A DNA stretch of 64,000 nucleotides from Austwickia sp. TVS 96-490-7B (GTDB lineage Bacteria > Actinomycetota > Actinomycetes > Actinomycetales > Dermatophilaceae), in contig NZ_JAHPZL010000004.1 of NCBI RefSeq assembly GCF_019331795.1, forward strand, positions 115,870 to 179,869. Reading direction: 5' to 3'. The first letter of the stretch is position 1; every line of letters begins with the position of its first letter. Below are positions 46,543 to 55,515 of this stretch, one piece after another. The notes under the pieces are model-generated. The model had not been told where the DNA came from. It worked only from the letters and a program-made list of their open reading frames with translations, and ran no database searches. The position numbers were made by a program, and so were the translations under genes.

Positions 46543-46860
46543 ATGAACGCCGTTCGTCGTACCGCCACCGTCGCCGCGCTCGCTCTCAGCCTCACCGGCG
46601 CACTGATCGGCACCGCCCACGCCAGCGAAGTCCCCGCGACCTACACCCAGTCTGGAAGCACCTACACCCAGTCCAAAGGAGGCACCTACACCCAGTCCGG
46701 TGGGACCTACACCCAGTCTCGAGACACCTACACCCAGTCTGGCGTCACCAGCGGCGGGACCTACACCCAGAGTCTCTTCGCCCCGGCCACCTACACCCAG
46801 TCGTTCACCTACACCCAAAGCAACCTGTCCGCGCTCGCACTCGCCGGTCTGCTCGGCTGA
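46543..46860 (+). CDS. Secreted TYTQS-repeat protein
   Basis: 105 residues from ATG 46543 after CCAGGAGGACACC. A Sec signal peptide (VAALALSLTGALIGTAHA, cleavage near residue 27) precedes ~58 residues in which TYTQS occurs eight times, at irregular spacing of about 6-12 residues (ATYTQS, STYTQS, GTYTQS, GTYTQS, DTYTQS, GTYTQS, ATYTQS, FTYTQS). A hydrophobic tail ends it (NLSALALAGLLG). The alternating small/aromatic/polar pattern suggests beta strands or an amyloid-like fibre. It is not a family recognised here. A terminator and an orphan response regulator follow. Confidence 0.8.
   Translation: MNAVRRTATVAALALSLTGALIGTAHASEVPATYTQSGSTYTQSKGGTYTQSGGTYTQSRDTYTQSGVTSGGTYTQSLFAPATYTQSFTYTQSNLSALALAGLLG
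46639..46821 (+). repeat. DNA repeats encoding TYTQS
   Basis: The word ACCTACACCCAG occurs eight times (last copy ends ...CAAAGC), mostly with the same codons. Identical codon choice implies expansion by slippage or recombination. Confidence 0.9.
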
Positions 46861-46870
46861 CCTGCGCATT

Positions 46871-46914
46871 TCCGGAAGCCCCGCTGGGAACTCACCCCCG
46901 CGGGGCTCCGGCGC
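46871..46914. terminator. Hairpin after the TYTQS gene
   Basis: CCGGAAGCCCCGC pairs with GCGGGGCTCCGG (one bulge) around a 14-nt loop. It overlaps the end of the convergent response-regulator gene and may end both. Confidence 0.65.
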
Positions 46915-47746
46915 GCACGGAGCCGGGCTGATGCGCCGCCCGAGCCGTCGCCCCGACCACCCGAGCCACCGACGCCGCTTGACGGGCATGAATGTCACCT
47001 CGTTGCGCTGACCCCATTTCTGGGCGGAGGAGGAATTTATACCCCACCCCGCGCACAGTGCCGATGATTCTCGGTCGAGAAGCCTGGTCCCTTAACGACC
47101 GCCGGATGTTGCGGACGTGGACGTCGACGACTCTCTCATCGCCAAAAAAGTCATAGCCCCATACCCGTTCCAAGAGTTGCACCCGGGTGAATACCCGCCC
47201 GGCGTCTCCCGCGAAGGTCCACAGGAGATTGAACTCCAACGTGGACAGCACCACTTCCTGCTCGTCGAGGTACACCTCGCGGCGGCGTCCGTCGACGACC
47301 AACCCGGGAAATACCCACCGGTCCACTGACTCCCCAGCCCCAAGGACATCCCAGGAGCTTCCGCGATGTCGGCGTAATACCGTGTTGACCCGAGCCACCA
47401 CCTCGCGCGGACTAAACGGCTTGGTGATGTAGTCGTCTGCGCCGACGGTCAAGCCCACTAGCTTGTCTAGTTCTTCATTGCGAGCGGTCACCAAGATCAC
47501 GAACACCTGGCTGTGCTCACGCAACTGACGCAGCACCTCCAAGCCGTCCACGTCCGGCAAGCCCACGTCCAGTAGCACCACCGCTGGCGCCGTCTGGGAG
47601 ACCGACTGCCACGCCTCCTCCCCGGTGCAGGCTTCGTCCACGACAAAACCATCGGCCTCCAAGTAGGTGCGCAACAGTCGACGGATGTGCGGGTCGTCGT
47701 CCACTACGAGGATCCTGCGCTGCCCCTGCTGTGCCCGATCACTCAT
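46892..47746 (-). CDS. OmpR/PhoB-family response regulator (orphan)
   Basis: 284 residues. The receiver has ILVVDDDPHIRRLL, phospho-acceptor Asp60 in VVLLDVGLPD, and the conserved Lys in YITKPFSPRE. The winged-helix DNA-binding domain includes LSTLEFNLLWTFAGDAGRVFTRVQLLERVWG and RRSLRD...IGTVRGVGYKF. After the domain there is an unusual ~45-residue basic/Ala-rich tail. No histidine kinase is adjacent. The 3' end and the TYTQS gene converge. Confidence 0.94.
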   Translation of the reverse strand: MSDRAQQGQRRILVVDDDPHIRRLLRTYLEADGFVVDEACTGEEAWQSVSQTAPAVVLLDVGLPDVDGLEVLRQLREHSQVFVILVTARNEELDKLVGLTVGADDYITKPFSPREVVARVNTVLRRHRGSSWDVLGAGESVDRWVFPGLVVDGRRREVYLDEQEVVLSTLEFNLLWTFAGDAGRVFTRVQLLERVWGYDFFGDERVVDVHVRNIRRSLRDQASRPRIIGTVRGVGYKFLLRPEMGSAQRGDIHARQAASVARVVGATARAAHQPGSVRAGAPRG

Positions 47747-47935
47747 CGTCGTCCATGAGGAGAAGTGGCGCCCCGCTCCCCACGCCTCCCGTCCGTGCCT
47801 AGGTTGTCCCGTTCCGACGCCGCGCCAGGCGCGTGATCACCTTCATCGGGTACGGCGATACGACCGTCCCGCCACAGACGTGCTCTGCGTGCCTGCCCCG
47901 CCTTGACGGGGGCGGTCACGACAGGGGCCGTCCGG

Positions 47936-49045
47936 TCAAGCCCGCGACCCCATAGCGGTGAGATGGGCGATCACCGCCAGCGCACACTGGCGGGTGTTCG
48001 CCGTACCGGCCAGGTCAGCGGTGCGTGACGACGGATCGGCCACGACTGCGGTCATGGCCGAGATGATCTCCGCGGCGGCGTCGTGCTCCCCGAGATGGTC
48101 AAGCATCATCGACGCAGCCCAGACCGTCCCCAACGGGTTAGCCACCCCGCGTCCCGCGATATCGGGCGCTGACCCGTGTACCGGTTCAAACATGCTCGGG
48201 AAGCGACGAGACGGGTTGATATTGCCTGCGGGAGCGATCCCAATCGACCCGGCGAGCGCGGCAGCAAGGTCGGACAGGATGTCGCCGAAGAGGTTTGACG
48301 CGACGATGACGTCGTAATCGCGCGGATTCAACACCAGTTTTGCGGCGAGCGCGTCGATGTGTTCGCTGTGCAGCTGGATCTGGGGTGGGGCGCTGGCTGA
48401 GGGGTGGGTGGCGTGCTGTTCGTTCCAGGTGGTGACGGTGTGGGTGACCACGTCGTCCCAGAAGGGCATGGTGTGGATGATGCCGTTGCTTTTGGTGGCG
48501 CTGGTGAGGTGGTGGCGACGGGTGGCGGCGGTGTCGAGGGCGTAGCGGGTGATGCGTTCGATGCCTTGGCGGGTGAACAGAGATTGTTGGGTGGCTTGTT
48601 CGTGGGGTGTGCCGGTGTGGGTGCGTTCTCCGACGGTGGAGTATTCGCCTTCGACGTTTTCGCGGACGATGACGATGTCGGTGCCGGTGGCGTCGCGGAG
48701 GGGTCCGGGTACGCCGTCGAAGACGGTGATGGGGCGGAGGTTGACGTATTGGTCGAAGGTGCGCCGGATGGGGATGAGGAGTCCCCACAGGCTGATGTGG
48801 TCGGGGACGCCGGGGTATCCGACGGCGCCGAGGAGGATCGCGTCGGCGGTGCTGAGTTGGTGGAGGCCGTCGTCGGGCATCATCGTGCCGGTCGCGGCGT
48901 AACGGGCGCATCCCCAGTCGTATTCGGTGTAGTCCAGCCGGAATCCGTGTCGTTGCCCGACGGTGTCGAGCACTGCACAGGCTGGGGGCACCACCTCCGT
49001 CCCGATGCCGTCCCCGGGGATCAACGCGATGCGATGGGACCTCAT
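47936..49045 (-). CDS. D-malate / tartrate dehydrogenase (IPMDH family)
   Basis: 369 residues closely colinear with E. coli DmlA/YeaU: ALIPGDGIGTEVVPPACAVLD, GAVGYPGVPDHISLWG, FDQYVNLRPITVFDGVPGPL, VRENVEGEYSTVGER, SATKSNG with the catalytic Lys, SNLFGDILSDLAAA and EPVHGSAPDI. PDHISLWG separates it from 3-isopropylmalate dehydrogenase. It oxidatively decarboxylates D-malate, or oxidises tartrate, with NAD+ and Mn/Mg. Monocistronic. Within it, the stretch near 48360-48960 has a heavier G/T bias on the plus strand than the ends. Confidence 0.88.
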   Translation of the reverse strand: MRSHRIALIPGDGIGTEVVPPACAVLDTVGQRHGFRLDYTEYDWGCARYAATGTMMPDDGLHQLSTADAILLGAVGYPGVPDHISLWGLLIPIRRTFDQYVNLRPITVFDGVPGPLRDATGTDIVIVRENVEGEYSTVGERTHTGTPHEQATQQSLFTRQGIERITRYALDTAATRRHHLTSATKSNGIIHTMPFWDDVVTHTVTTWNEQHATHPSASAPPQIQLHSEHIDALAAKLVLNPRDYDVIVASNLFGDILSDLAAALAGSIGIAPAGNINPSRRFPSMFEPVHGSAPDIAGRGVANPLGTVWAASMMLDHLGEHDAAAEIISAMTAVVADPSSRTADLAGTANTRQCALAVIAHLTAMGSRA

Positions 49046-49128
49046 GCGGCAAGTATGGCCGGGCCCGCTGAATGTGCTCAGCGGCTCGGGTAGATCTGGG
49101 GGTGCTTGGTGCTGTCACAGTGGGGGGC

Positions 49129-50184
49129 ATGGCTTCTCGTCTGGATGTGTCTGCTCTGCCGGTTCCGGTGATTGCTGCGCCAATGGCGGGTGGGCCGTCG
49201 ACGGTGGAGTTGGTCACGGCGGTGGGTGCGGCGGGTGGGTTGGGGTTTGTGGCTGGCGGGTATCGGTCTGCGGCGGAGATGGTGGCGCAGATTGAGGCAG
49301 TGCGACAGCACCGGGATCTGCGGTTTGGGGTGAATGTGTTTGTCCCTGGAAGCGGTGAGCCGTCGCCGGAGCTACGACGGCATGTCTGTGCCTATCGGGG
49401 GGCGTTAGCGCTGGACGGGCAGCGCTATGCGGTAGAAGTGCCGCAGCCAAGGTGGCGCGATGACGATGACTGGCTGGAGAAGATAGCAGCGTTGACGTCG
49501 TCGGCACCGGTGCCGGTGGTGTCGTTCACGTTTGGGACGCCGGGGGTGGCGGTGGTATCTGCTCTGCATGAAGTGGGGTCGGCGGTGTGGGTGACGGTGA
49601 CCTGCCGCGAGGAGGCGGTGGCTGCCGTGGCGGAGGGTGTTGATGCGTTGGTGGTGCAGGGTTTTGACGCTGGAGGTCATCGGGGGACGCATCAGGTGGG
49701 GGACGAACCCAACGCGTTGGATCATCTGGCGCTGGTGCCGATGATGTCGGACCTGGGGGTGCCGTTGATCGCGGCAGGTGGGGTGACCACGGCGGGCGAC
49801 GTACGGCGCGCGTTGCAGGCTGGGGCGGTGGCGGTGCAGGTGGGAACGGCGTTGTTGTTGACCCCGGAGGCTGGGACTTCTGCGGGGCACCGGTTGGCGT
49901 TGACGGATCCGGTGTTGTCGTCGACGGTGACGAGGGCGTTCACCGGGCGGGTGGCGCGGGGATTGCGGAATCGATTTGTGGTGGAGCATGACGAGCAGGC
50001 TCCGGCGGCATTCCCAGCGGTGGACGGGTTGACCCGGCCGTTGCGTGCAGCTGCGGCAGCATGTGCTGACCTGGGTGGGTTGGCGTTGTGGGCAGGGTCG
50101 GGGTGGCGGGCGGCCGCGGAAGAACCGGCTGCTGAGGTGATCTGTCGGTTAGGGGAAGGGGCGATCCCGACCGATCCTCGGTAG
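49129..50184 (+). CDS. Nitronate monooxygenase / 2-nitropropane dioxygenase family
   Basis: 351 residues from ATG 49129 after GGGGGG. FMN-dependent TIM barrel: VPVIAAPMAGGPSTVELVTAVGAAGGLGFVAGGY, FGTPGVAVVSALHEVG, VQGFDAGGHRGTH (the active-site His motif), PLIAAGGVTTAGDVRRALQAGAVAVQVGTALLLTPE. It oxidises nitronates such as propionate-3-nitronate to detoxify them. It converges on a TetR gene 9 bp later; these may be functionally linked. Confidence 0.9.
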   Translation: MASRLDVSALPVPVIAAPMAGGPSTVELVTAVGAAGGLGFVAGGYRSAAEMVAQIEAVRQHRDLRFGVNVFVPGSGEPSPELRRHVCAYRGALALDGQRYAVEVPQPRWRDDDDWLEKIAALTSSAPVPVVSFTFGTPGVAVVSALHEVGSAVWVTVTCREEAVAAVAEGVDALVVQGFDAGGHRGTHQVGDEPNALDHLALVPMMSDLGVPLIAAGGVTTAGDVRRALQAGAVAVQVGTALLLTPEAGTSAGHRLALTDPVLSSTVTRAFTGRVARGLRNRFVVEHDEQAPAAFPAVDGLTRPLRAAAAACADLGGLALWAGSGWRAAAEEPAAEVICRLGEGAIPTDPR

Positions 50185-50192
50185 CGCCCCGG

Positions 50193-50768
50193 TCAGGCCC
50201 TTGACAGGGCGCGTTGCAGGAAGAGCACCGTCTCGTCGGCGGTGTGTTCCAGGTCAGCGCCGTGTTCGACGAGGATGACAGCGCCGTTGATCACGCCTTG
50301 GGCGAGGGCAGTCGTGGTGTCCACATCGCTGGCTTCGGAGGCGATCACGATGTCGCGGAGCGGGCGGGACACTTCGTCGTGGAGTTCTTTGAGTCGGGCG
50401 CGGCAGGCGGCGGGGAGTTCGACGCCGACGAGTCGGGTCGGGTGGTGTCCGCGGCGCGCCGTTTCTAAGGTGGCGCGCACATAAGCAGCGATCCGGTCGT
50501 CGATGTCCCCGCCGGCGCCGTCGAGGGCAGCGGTCAGCCCTGCTTGGCTGGCGACAAACAGGTGTTCGATGGCGGCGCCGAGCAGGTCGCCGCCAGTGGG
50601 GAAGTACTGGTAAACGCTGGTGCGGGCTAGTCCGGTCATTTTGGCGACGGCGGCGGGTGTCAACGCGGCAGGGCCTTCAGCGACGAGGAGGGCCACAGCA
50701 TTGTCGACGACAGCCCGGCGCCGCATCGCACGATGTTCGGCCACGGTGGGCGCCTCGATCTTGGGCAC
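50193..50768 (-). CDS. TetR-family regulator
   Basis: 191 residues. The N-terminal helix-turn-helix is VVDNAVALLVAEGPAALTPAAVAKMTGLARTSVYQYF, and the rest is a helical effector/dimer domain. It lies 158 bp downstream of the 1469-residue gene on the same strand and converges with the nitronate monooxygenase gene. Which of these it regulates cannot be told; no clear operator lies in its own promoter. Confidence 0.9.
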   Translation of the reverse strand: MPKIEAPTVAEHRAMRRRAVVDNAVALLVAEGPAALTPAAVAKMTGLARTSVYQYFPTGGDLLGAAIEHLFVASQAGLTAALDGAGGDIDDRIAAYVRATLETARRGHHPTRLVGVELPAACRARLKELHDEVSRPLRDIVIASEASDVDTTTALAQGVINGAVILVEHGADLEHTADETVLFLQRALSRA

Positions 50769-50926
50769 GGTGACGCTCCTGCTCTACGCTGACTGTTGGC
50801 AACATCGTACGGCAGATGCGCTGGTCACCCCTAAGGTTTTGTGAAAATTGCCCCGAGGTGTCGGTAACCTGTGAGCCACCTGGGCAGAGCCTTCGAATGA
50901 CCCAGTGGAACTCAGTCCTGGGGCCA

Positions 50927-53900
50927 TCACTCACTAGCGAGCTGGAGGGGGCGGTCCACCTCCTCCGGGATCTCTTCGACCACCGGAGCCGCCACCCGGG
51001 ATATCGCCGTCGAGACCATCAAGGTGATCCGGTTCAACTGATTGACTTTGCTAGCTCCTGGGTCATAATCCACCGCAACGATATTGACCTGGGGATAGCG
51101 GCGCCGTAACGGTGCAAACATGCCTTTTCCAGTGACATGGTTGGGCAGACAAGCAAATGGTTGCACACACATGATGTTGGGCACCCCGCTCTCCACGAGA
51201 TGAATCATCTCCCCGACGAGATACCAGCCCTCACCGGCCTGATGTCCCAGCGAGACCACCTGCGAAGCTTTCTCCGCCAGCTCATCGATTGGTGCGGGGA
51301 CGTCGAATTTCCCCGCAGTACGGCGTAACGCCCGCACCGCTGGCAACTGATAGCGCTCCAACAGAAGCTTGACTCCTCGTTTGACATACCGAGCCCGAGG
51401 GTCCACGCCGTAATGGCGGTAATTCCATTGAGCGGTCGCCACTGAATTCAACACAAACCCGAGCAGCCCGGGCAGGACCGCCTCACAGCCCTGCGATTCC
51501 ACCACCCCAATCACATTGTCATTCGCATCGGGATGGAATTTCACTAGGATCTCCCCCACCACCCCAACCCGGGGGCGGCGAGGCTCCTCCCGCAACACCA
51601 GAGCGTCAAAATCCTTCACGATCCGATCGATCATCCACCGGTAACCGACCCGACGCCCTAACGTATCTGACCAGCCATGATCCATGAAATGCTCGCGGGC
51701 AACCTGGTCCCACAGTTGGTACAGTCGAGTCGCTGCCCCCGGCTGCAATTCATACGGGCGAGTCCGCAACAGGCAGGTTTGCAACAGGTCACCCACGACC
51801 ACCGCTTGGATGATCCGGTGCACCATCGGCACGGTAAAGGTGAACCCGGGCACTTCCTCCAAGCCGTACGCCGATAAAGGCACCACCGGCACCTGCGGAT
51901 AACCTGCATCCACCAAAGCCTGACGGAGCAGACCGGCATAATTTGTCGCCCGGCACATCCCCCCGGTCTGACTCATCAACACCGAACAATTATCAACGTC
52001 GAACTCCCCCGAGCCCAACGCATCCAGAAGCTGACCGATCACCACGATCGCTGGGAAACACGCGTCATTGTGGACATACTTCAAACCCAGTTCAGTGGAC
52101 TGGGGGCTGGCCTGTTCCAACAGCCGTACGTCGTACCCACTCCGACGGAACACCGCCTCAAACAGTCGCCAATGGATCGGTGACATCTGCGGCAACAACA
52201 AGGTATGCCGAGACCCCATCTCTTCGGTCAACACCGGCTGGGGCGACTCCACGGCCGAAGAGACCTGGCGGGGATGGCGAGCACGTTCCCGCAATGTCGC
52301 TTGCAGCGAACGCAACCGGATCCGCGCCGCCCCCAGGTTGGAGACCTCGTCGATCTTCAACACGGTGTGGACCTTGCCCTGTCGAGCCAGGATCTGGGCG
52401 ACCTGATCGGCGGAGATGGCATCGATCCCACACCCGAAACTGGTCAGTTGCACCAACTCCAGATCATCACGTTGCGCGACCACCGCAGCAGCCTCATACA
52501 GCCGAGAGTGGTATACCCACTGGTCACGGACTCGCAGCGGTCGGTCCAACACCGGATGCTCCGAGTCGATAATGCTGTCCTCCGTGAGCACCACCATCCC
52601 CAACGAGGTGATGAGGTCCGGGATTCCATGATGAATTTCCGGATCACAGTGGTAGGGCCGACCAGCCAAGACAATCCCTGGGACACCACGTCGCGCCGCC
52701 TCCGCCAACGCTGACCGTCCCATCTCCTGGATGTCAGCGCGCACGGCGTCGTCTTCGGCGTACCCCGCGGCCACCGCCGCCGCCATCTCCTGCCGAGTGA
52801 TATCCCGTCCCGCATCCAACGCACCAAAAATCTGCCACAACCGGTCCACAAGCAGCTCACGATCTGCGAGCGAAAGGAATGGTGCGATCAGTTTGACCTG
52901 ATGTTCCTGTAGGGAGGTGAGATTCGCGCCGATCACCTCGGGATAGCTCATCACCACCGGGCAGTTATAATGATTGTCCGCTTCCTGGAACTGCGCCTGC
53001 TCGTAAGCGATGCAGGGATAGAAAATCGTCCGAACTCCCCGGCGCACCAGCTCCTCAACATGACCATGCACCAATTTAGCGGGATAGCACACATTCTCCG
53101 AAGGGATCGAATCCATCCCCGCCTCGAACAGGGCATGATCACTGCGCCCCGACAACACCACCCGAAAACCCAAACTGGTCAACACTGTGAACCAGAACGG
53201 ATAGTTATCATACATATTCAGCGCCCGTGGAATCCCGATATCCCCCCGGGTCGCCTGCTCCTTAGTCAAACGCCGATAAGAAAACAGTCTCCGATACTTC
53301 TGCTCCATCACATTCGGCAATGCCGACCGCGGCCGACGCCGACCCCGCTGCGGATCCGGATCAGCACCCCGATCACACCGATTCCCCGAAACAAAACTAC
53401 TGCCGTCGGTAAACGTCGATGTCGTCAAGGGGCACGAGTTCTGGCACAACCGACAGGCTGACAAACTACTGCGATGCGCGAAGGAACCCAGCTCATCCAC
53501 CGACAACAAGCCAGCACCAACGGGTGCCATCGACCCCGCGAGCGCTGTGTCGACGTACCGTTCCTGTGCGATCAGCGCCGCCCCGTATGCACCCATCAAC
53601 CCGGCGATATCCGGGCGCACAACCTCACGCCCAGTCAACAATTCAAATGCGCGTAACACGGCGTCATTAAGGAATGTCCCACCCTGAACCACCACCAGAT
53701 CTCCCAGATCCTGGGGGTCCTTCAAAGCAATCACCTTGTATAAGGCATTACGCACCACCGAATAGGACAACCCTGCCGCGATCTCCCCGACCTCAGCACC
53801 CTCCTTCTGCGCCTGCTTCACCGCAGAATTCATGAACACTGTGCACCGGCTACCTAAATCCACTGGTGCGACAGCGGTCATTGCGACCGCCGAGAAATCA

Positions 53901-55336
53901 GTGACATCAAGACCCATCGTCGTGGCAAAACTCGACAGGAATGAACCACACCCAGAACTGCACGCCTCATTGACGCAGATTGAATCGACAGCACCATCCT
54001 TGACGCGCAGATATTTCATGTCTTGACCGCCGATGTCGACGATCGAACTCACCCCCGGCGCCAATCGAGACGCAGCCCGATAATGCGCCATTGTCTCGAT
54101 CTCTCCGTCCTCAGCCCGCAACGCCGCCTTGACCAGTCCCTCCCCATATCCCGTCACGCAGGTACGCGCAATCCTCGCCGCCGACGGCAGCTGCGAGTGC
54201 ACCGCAGCGAGGATCCCCACGGCGCCGGTCACCGGGTCCCCCTCGTTGGAGGCGTAATGGCTGAACAACAGCTGACCGTGCTCGTCGACCAAGGCGGCTT
54301 TGATCGTTGTCGATCCAGCGTCGATACCGAGGAAACACGCGCCACTAGCCAGGTCTAGATCAGCCCGAGGCACTTGATGTTGGCGGTGCCGCGCGTCAAA
54401 GTCGTCACGATCGCGTCGATGAGCAAACAACGGTGGCATCCGGTGGGTCGGGTCAGCGTGCTGGTCGGCCTCCGTCGAGCGGCAAATTACCTCGGCCAAC
54501 TCCACCGGCGGACCGGAGGCCGACAGTGCTGCACCGAGCGCGACGTATAGCTGCGCCCGAGGTGGTGAGGTGACGTGCCCTTTGCCGTCGAGTGCGCGTG
54601 CGAATGCCTCTCGCAACTGCGGGAGAAAAAACAGCGGGCCGCCGAGCAGGGCGACCTCGCCGCGGATGGGTCGGCCGCAGGCGAGGCCAGAGATGGTCTG
54701 GTTGACAACGGCGGTGAAGATTGACGCAGCAAGATCGGCGTGCGAGGCACCTTCGTTGAGCAGGGGTTGCAGGTCAGATTTAGCGAAGACCCCGCAGCGG
54801 GAAGCGATGGGGTAGAGCTGGGTAGCGGTGGCGGCCAACTCGTCCAGTCCGGTCGCATCGGTGTGGAGCAGCGTGGCCATCTGGTCGATGAAGGCACCGG
54901 TCCCGCCAGCGCAGCTGCCGTTCATCCGTTGTTCGAGGACGGGATGGAGGTAGGTGATCTTGGCGTCTTCACCGCCGAGCTCGATGATGACATCGGTGGT
55001 GGGTGCATACCGTCGGACCGCTTCGGTGCCAGCGACGACTTCCTGGACGAAGGGCACGCCGAGGCGTCCGGCGACAGACAGCCCTGCTGATCCGGTGACC
55101 GCGGGAATCACGGTGGTGCGCGGGAATTGTGCGGCGACATCAGCGAAGAGCGTGGCCAGTTCGCCAGCAACATCGGCGTGGTGACGCCGATAGGTCTGGA
55201 AGTGCAGTCGGTCGTGGGTTTCCCCCAGCTCCAGAAGCACCAGTTTGATGGTGGTGGATCCGATGTCCAGTCCCATCCGCAGCGGTGTCCGCGGATCGGG
55301 GGGAACCTCAGCAGTGGACAGGACATGGGCGCTCAT
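50927..55336 (-). CDS. Giant fused 2-hydroxyacyl-CoA dehydratase activase-like protein
   Basis: 1469 residues from ATG 55336 with GGAGG upstream. Domain 1 (~20-290) and domain 2 (~330-600) are both BadF/BcrA/HgdC-type ASKHA ATPases: LDIGSTTIKLV and IDAGSTTIKAA, and each keeps the Cys pair for a bridging [4Fe-4S] cluster (SCAGGTGAF/SRCGVF; ACSSGCGSF/SRCTVF). Next is a Cys motif CRLCQNSC (~627), then acyl-CoA-dehydratase-activase-related DUF2229-type region (~680-1050, VCYPAKLVHGH), and an HgdB-like end (NDACFPAIVVIGQ, CVQPFACLPNHVTGKG). Such proteins use ATP to push electrons at very low potential. They belong mostly to anaerobes. Divergent from a TetR gene. Confidence 0.9.
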   Translation of the reverse strand: MSAHVLSTAEVPPDPRTPLRMGLDIGSTTIKLVLLELGETHDRLHFQTYRRHHADVAGELATLFADVAAQFPRTTVIPAVTGSAGLSVAGRLGVPFVQEVVAGTEAVRRYAPTTDVIIELGGEDAKITYLHPVLEQRMNGSCAGGTGAFIDQMATLLHTDATGLDELAATATQLYPIASRCGVFAKSDLQPLLNEGASHADLAASIFTAVVNQTISGLACGRPIRGEVALLGGPLFFLPQLREAFARALDGKGHVTSPPRAQLYVALGAALSASGPPVELAEVICRSTEADQHADPTHRMPPLFAHRRDRDDFDARHRQHQVPRADLDLASGACFLGIDAGSTTIKAALVDEHGQLLFSHYASNEGDPVTGAVGILAAVHSQLPSAARIARTCVTGYGEGLVKAALRAEDGEIETMAHYRAASRLAPGVSSIVDIGGQDMKYLRVKDGAVDSICVNEACSSGCGSFLSSFATTMGLDVTDFSAVAMTAVAPVDLGSRCTVFMNSAVKQAQKEGAEVGEIAAGLSYSVVRNALYKVIALKDPQDLGDLVVVQGGTFLNDAVLRAFELLTGREVVRPDIAGLMGAYGAALIAQERYVDTALAGSMAPVGAGLLSVDELGSFAHRSSLSACRLCQNSCPLTTSTFTDGSSFVSGNRCDRGADPDPQRGRRRPRSALPNVMEQKYRRLFSYRRLTKEQATRGDIGIPRALNMYDNYPFWFTVLTSLGFRVVLSGRSDHALFEAGMDSIPSENVCYPAKLVHGHVEELVRRGVRTIFYPCIAYEQAQFQEADNHYNCPVVMSYPEVIGANLTSLQEHQVKLIAPFLSLADRELLVDRLWQIFGALDAGRDITRQEMAAAVAAGYAEDDAVRADIQEMGRSALAEAARRGVPGIVLAGRPYHCDPEIHHGIPDLITSLGMVVLTEDSIIDSEHPVLDRPLRVRDQWVYHSRLYEAAAVVAQRDDLELVQLTSFGCGIDAISADQVAQILARQGKVHTVLKIDEVSNLGAARIRLRSLQATLRERARHPRQVSSAVESPQPVLTEEMGSRHTLLLPQMSPIHWRLFEAVFRRSGYDVRLLEQASPQSTELGLKYVHNDACFPAIVVIGQLLDALGSGEFDVDNCSVLMSQTGGMCRATNYAGLLRQALVDAGYPQVPVVPLSAYGLEEVPGFTFTVPMVHRIIQAVVVGDLLQTCLLRTRPYELQPGAATRLYQLWDQVAREHFMDHGWSDTLGRRVGYRWMIDRIVKDFDALVLREEPRRPRVGVVGEILVKFHPDANDNVIGVVESQGCEAVLPGLLGFVLNSVATAQWNYRHYGVDPRARYVKRGVKLLLERYQLPAVRALRRTAGKFDVPAPIDELAEKASQVVSLGHQAGEGWYLVGEMIHLVESGVPNIMCVQPFACLPNHVTGKGMFAPLRRRYPQVNIVAVDYDPGASKVNQLNRITLMVSTAISRVAAPVVEEIPEEVDRPLQLASE

Positions 55337-55406
55337 CGGTGAACCTCCGACCCCAGAGGGGAATCCTCAGGCTGGTCCCGTCGACGCTAGTCCGGGTCAG
55401 GGCCCT

Positions 55407-55443
55407 TTTCAACGCGTTGAAATCATATATTTCATTGCGCAAT
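55407..55443. promoter_or_regulatory. Three overlapping palindromes in the activase/TetR promoter
   Basis: TTTCAACGCGTTGAAA (55407-55422, perfect), GAAAT-CATAT-ATTTC (55419-55433) and ATTGCGCAAT (55434-55443) lie 71-107 nt before the activase start. They are AT-rich in a GC-rich genome. They are likely promoter plus operators, perhaps for a redox or metabolite sensor. Confidence 0.6.
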
Positions 55444-55494
55444 AAAATGGTCCGCTGAGGGAGGAGTCGCACCCCGGGATATCCCTCCCCACAC

Positions 55495-55504
55495 AGACCG
55501 GTCT
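55495..55504. promoter_or_regulatory. Candidate TetR operator
   Basis: AGACCGGTCT is a 10-bp perfect palindrome (55495-55504), 11 nt before the TetR GTG start. This core is a recurring TetR/AcrR operator type in actinobacteria. Confidence 0.5.
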
Positions 55505-55515
55505 ATGGTGCGGAC

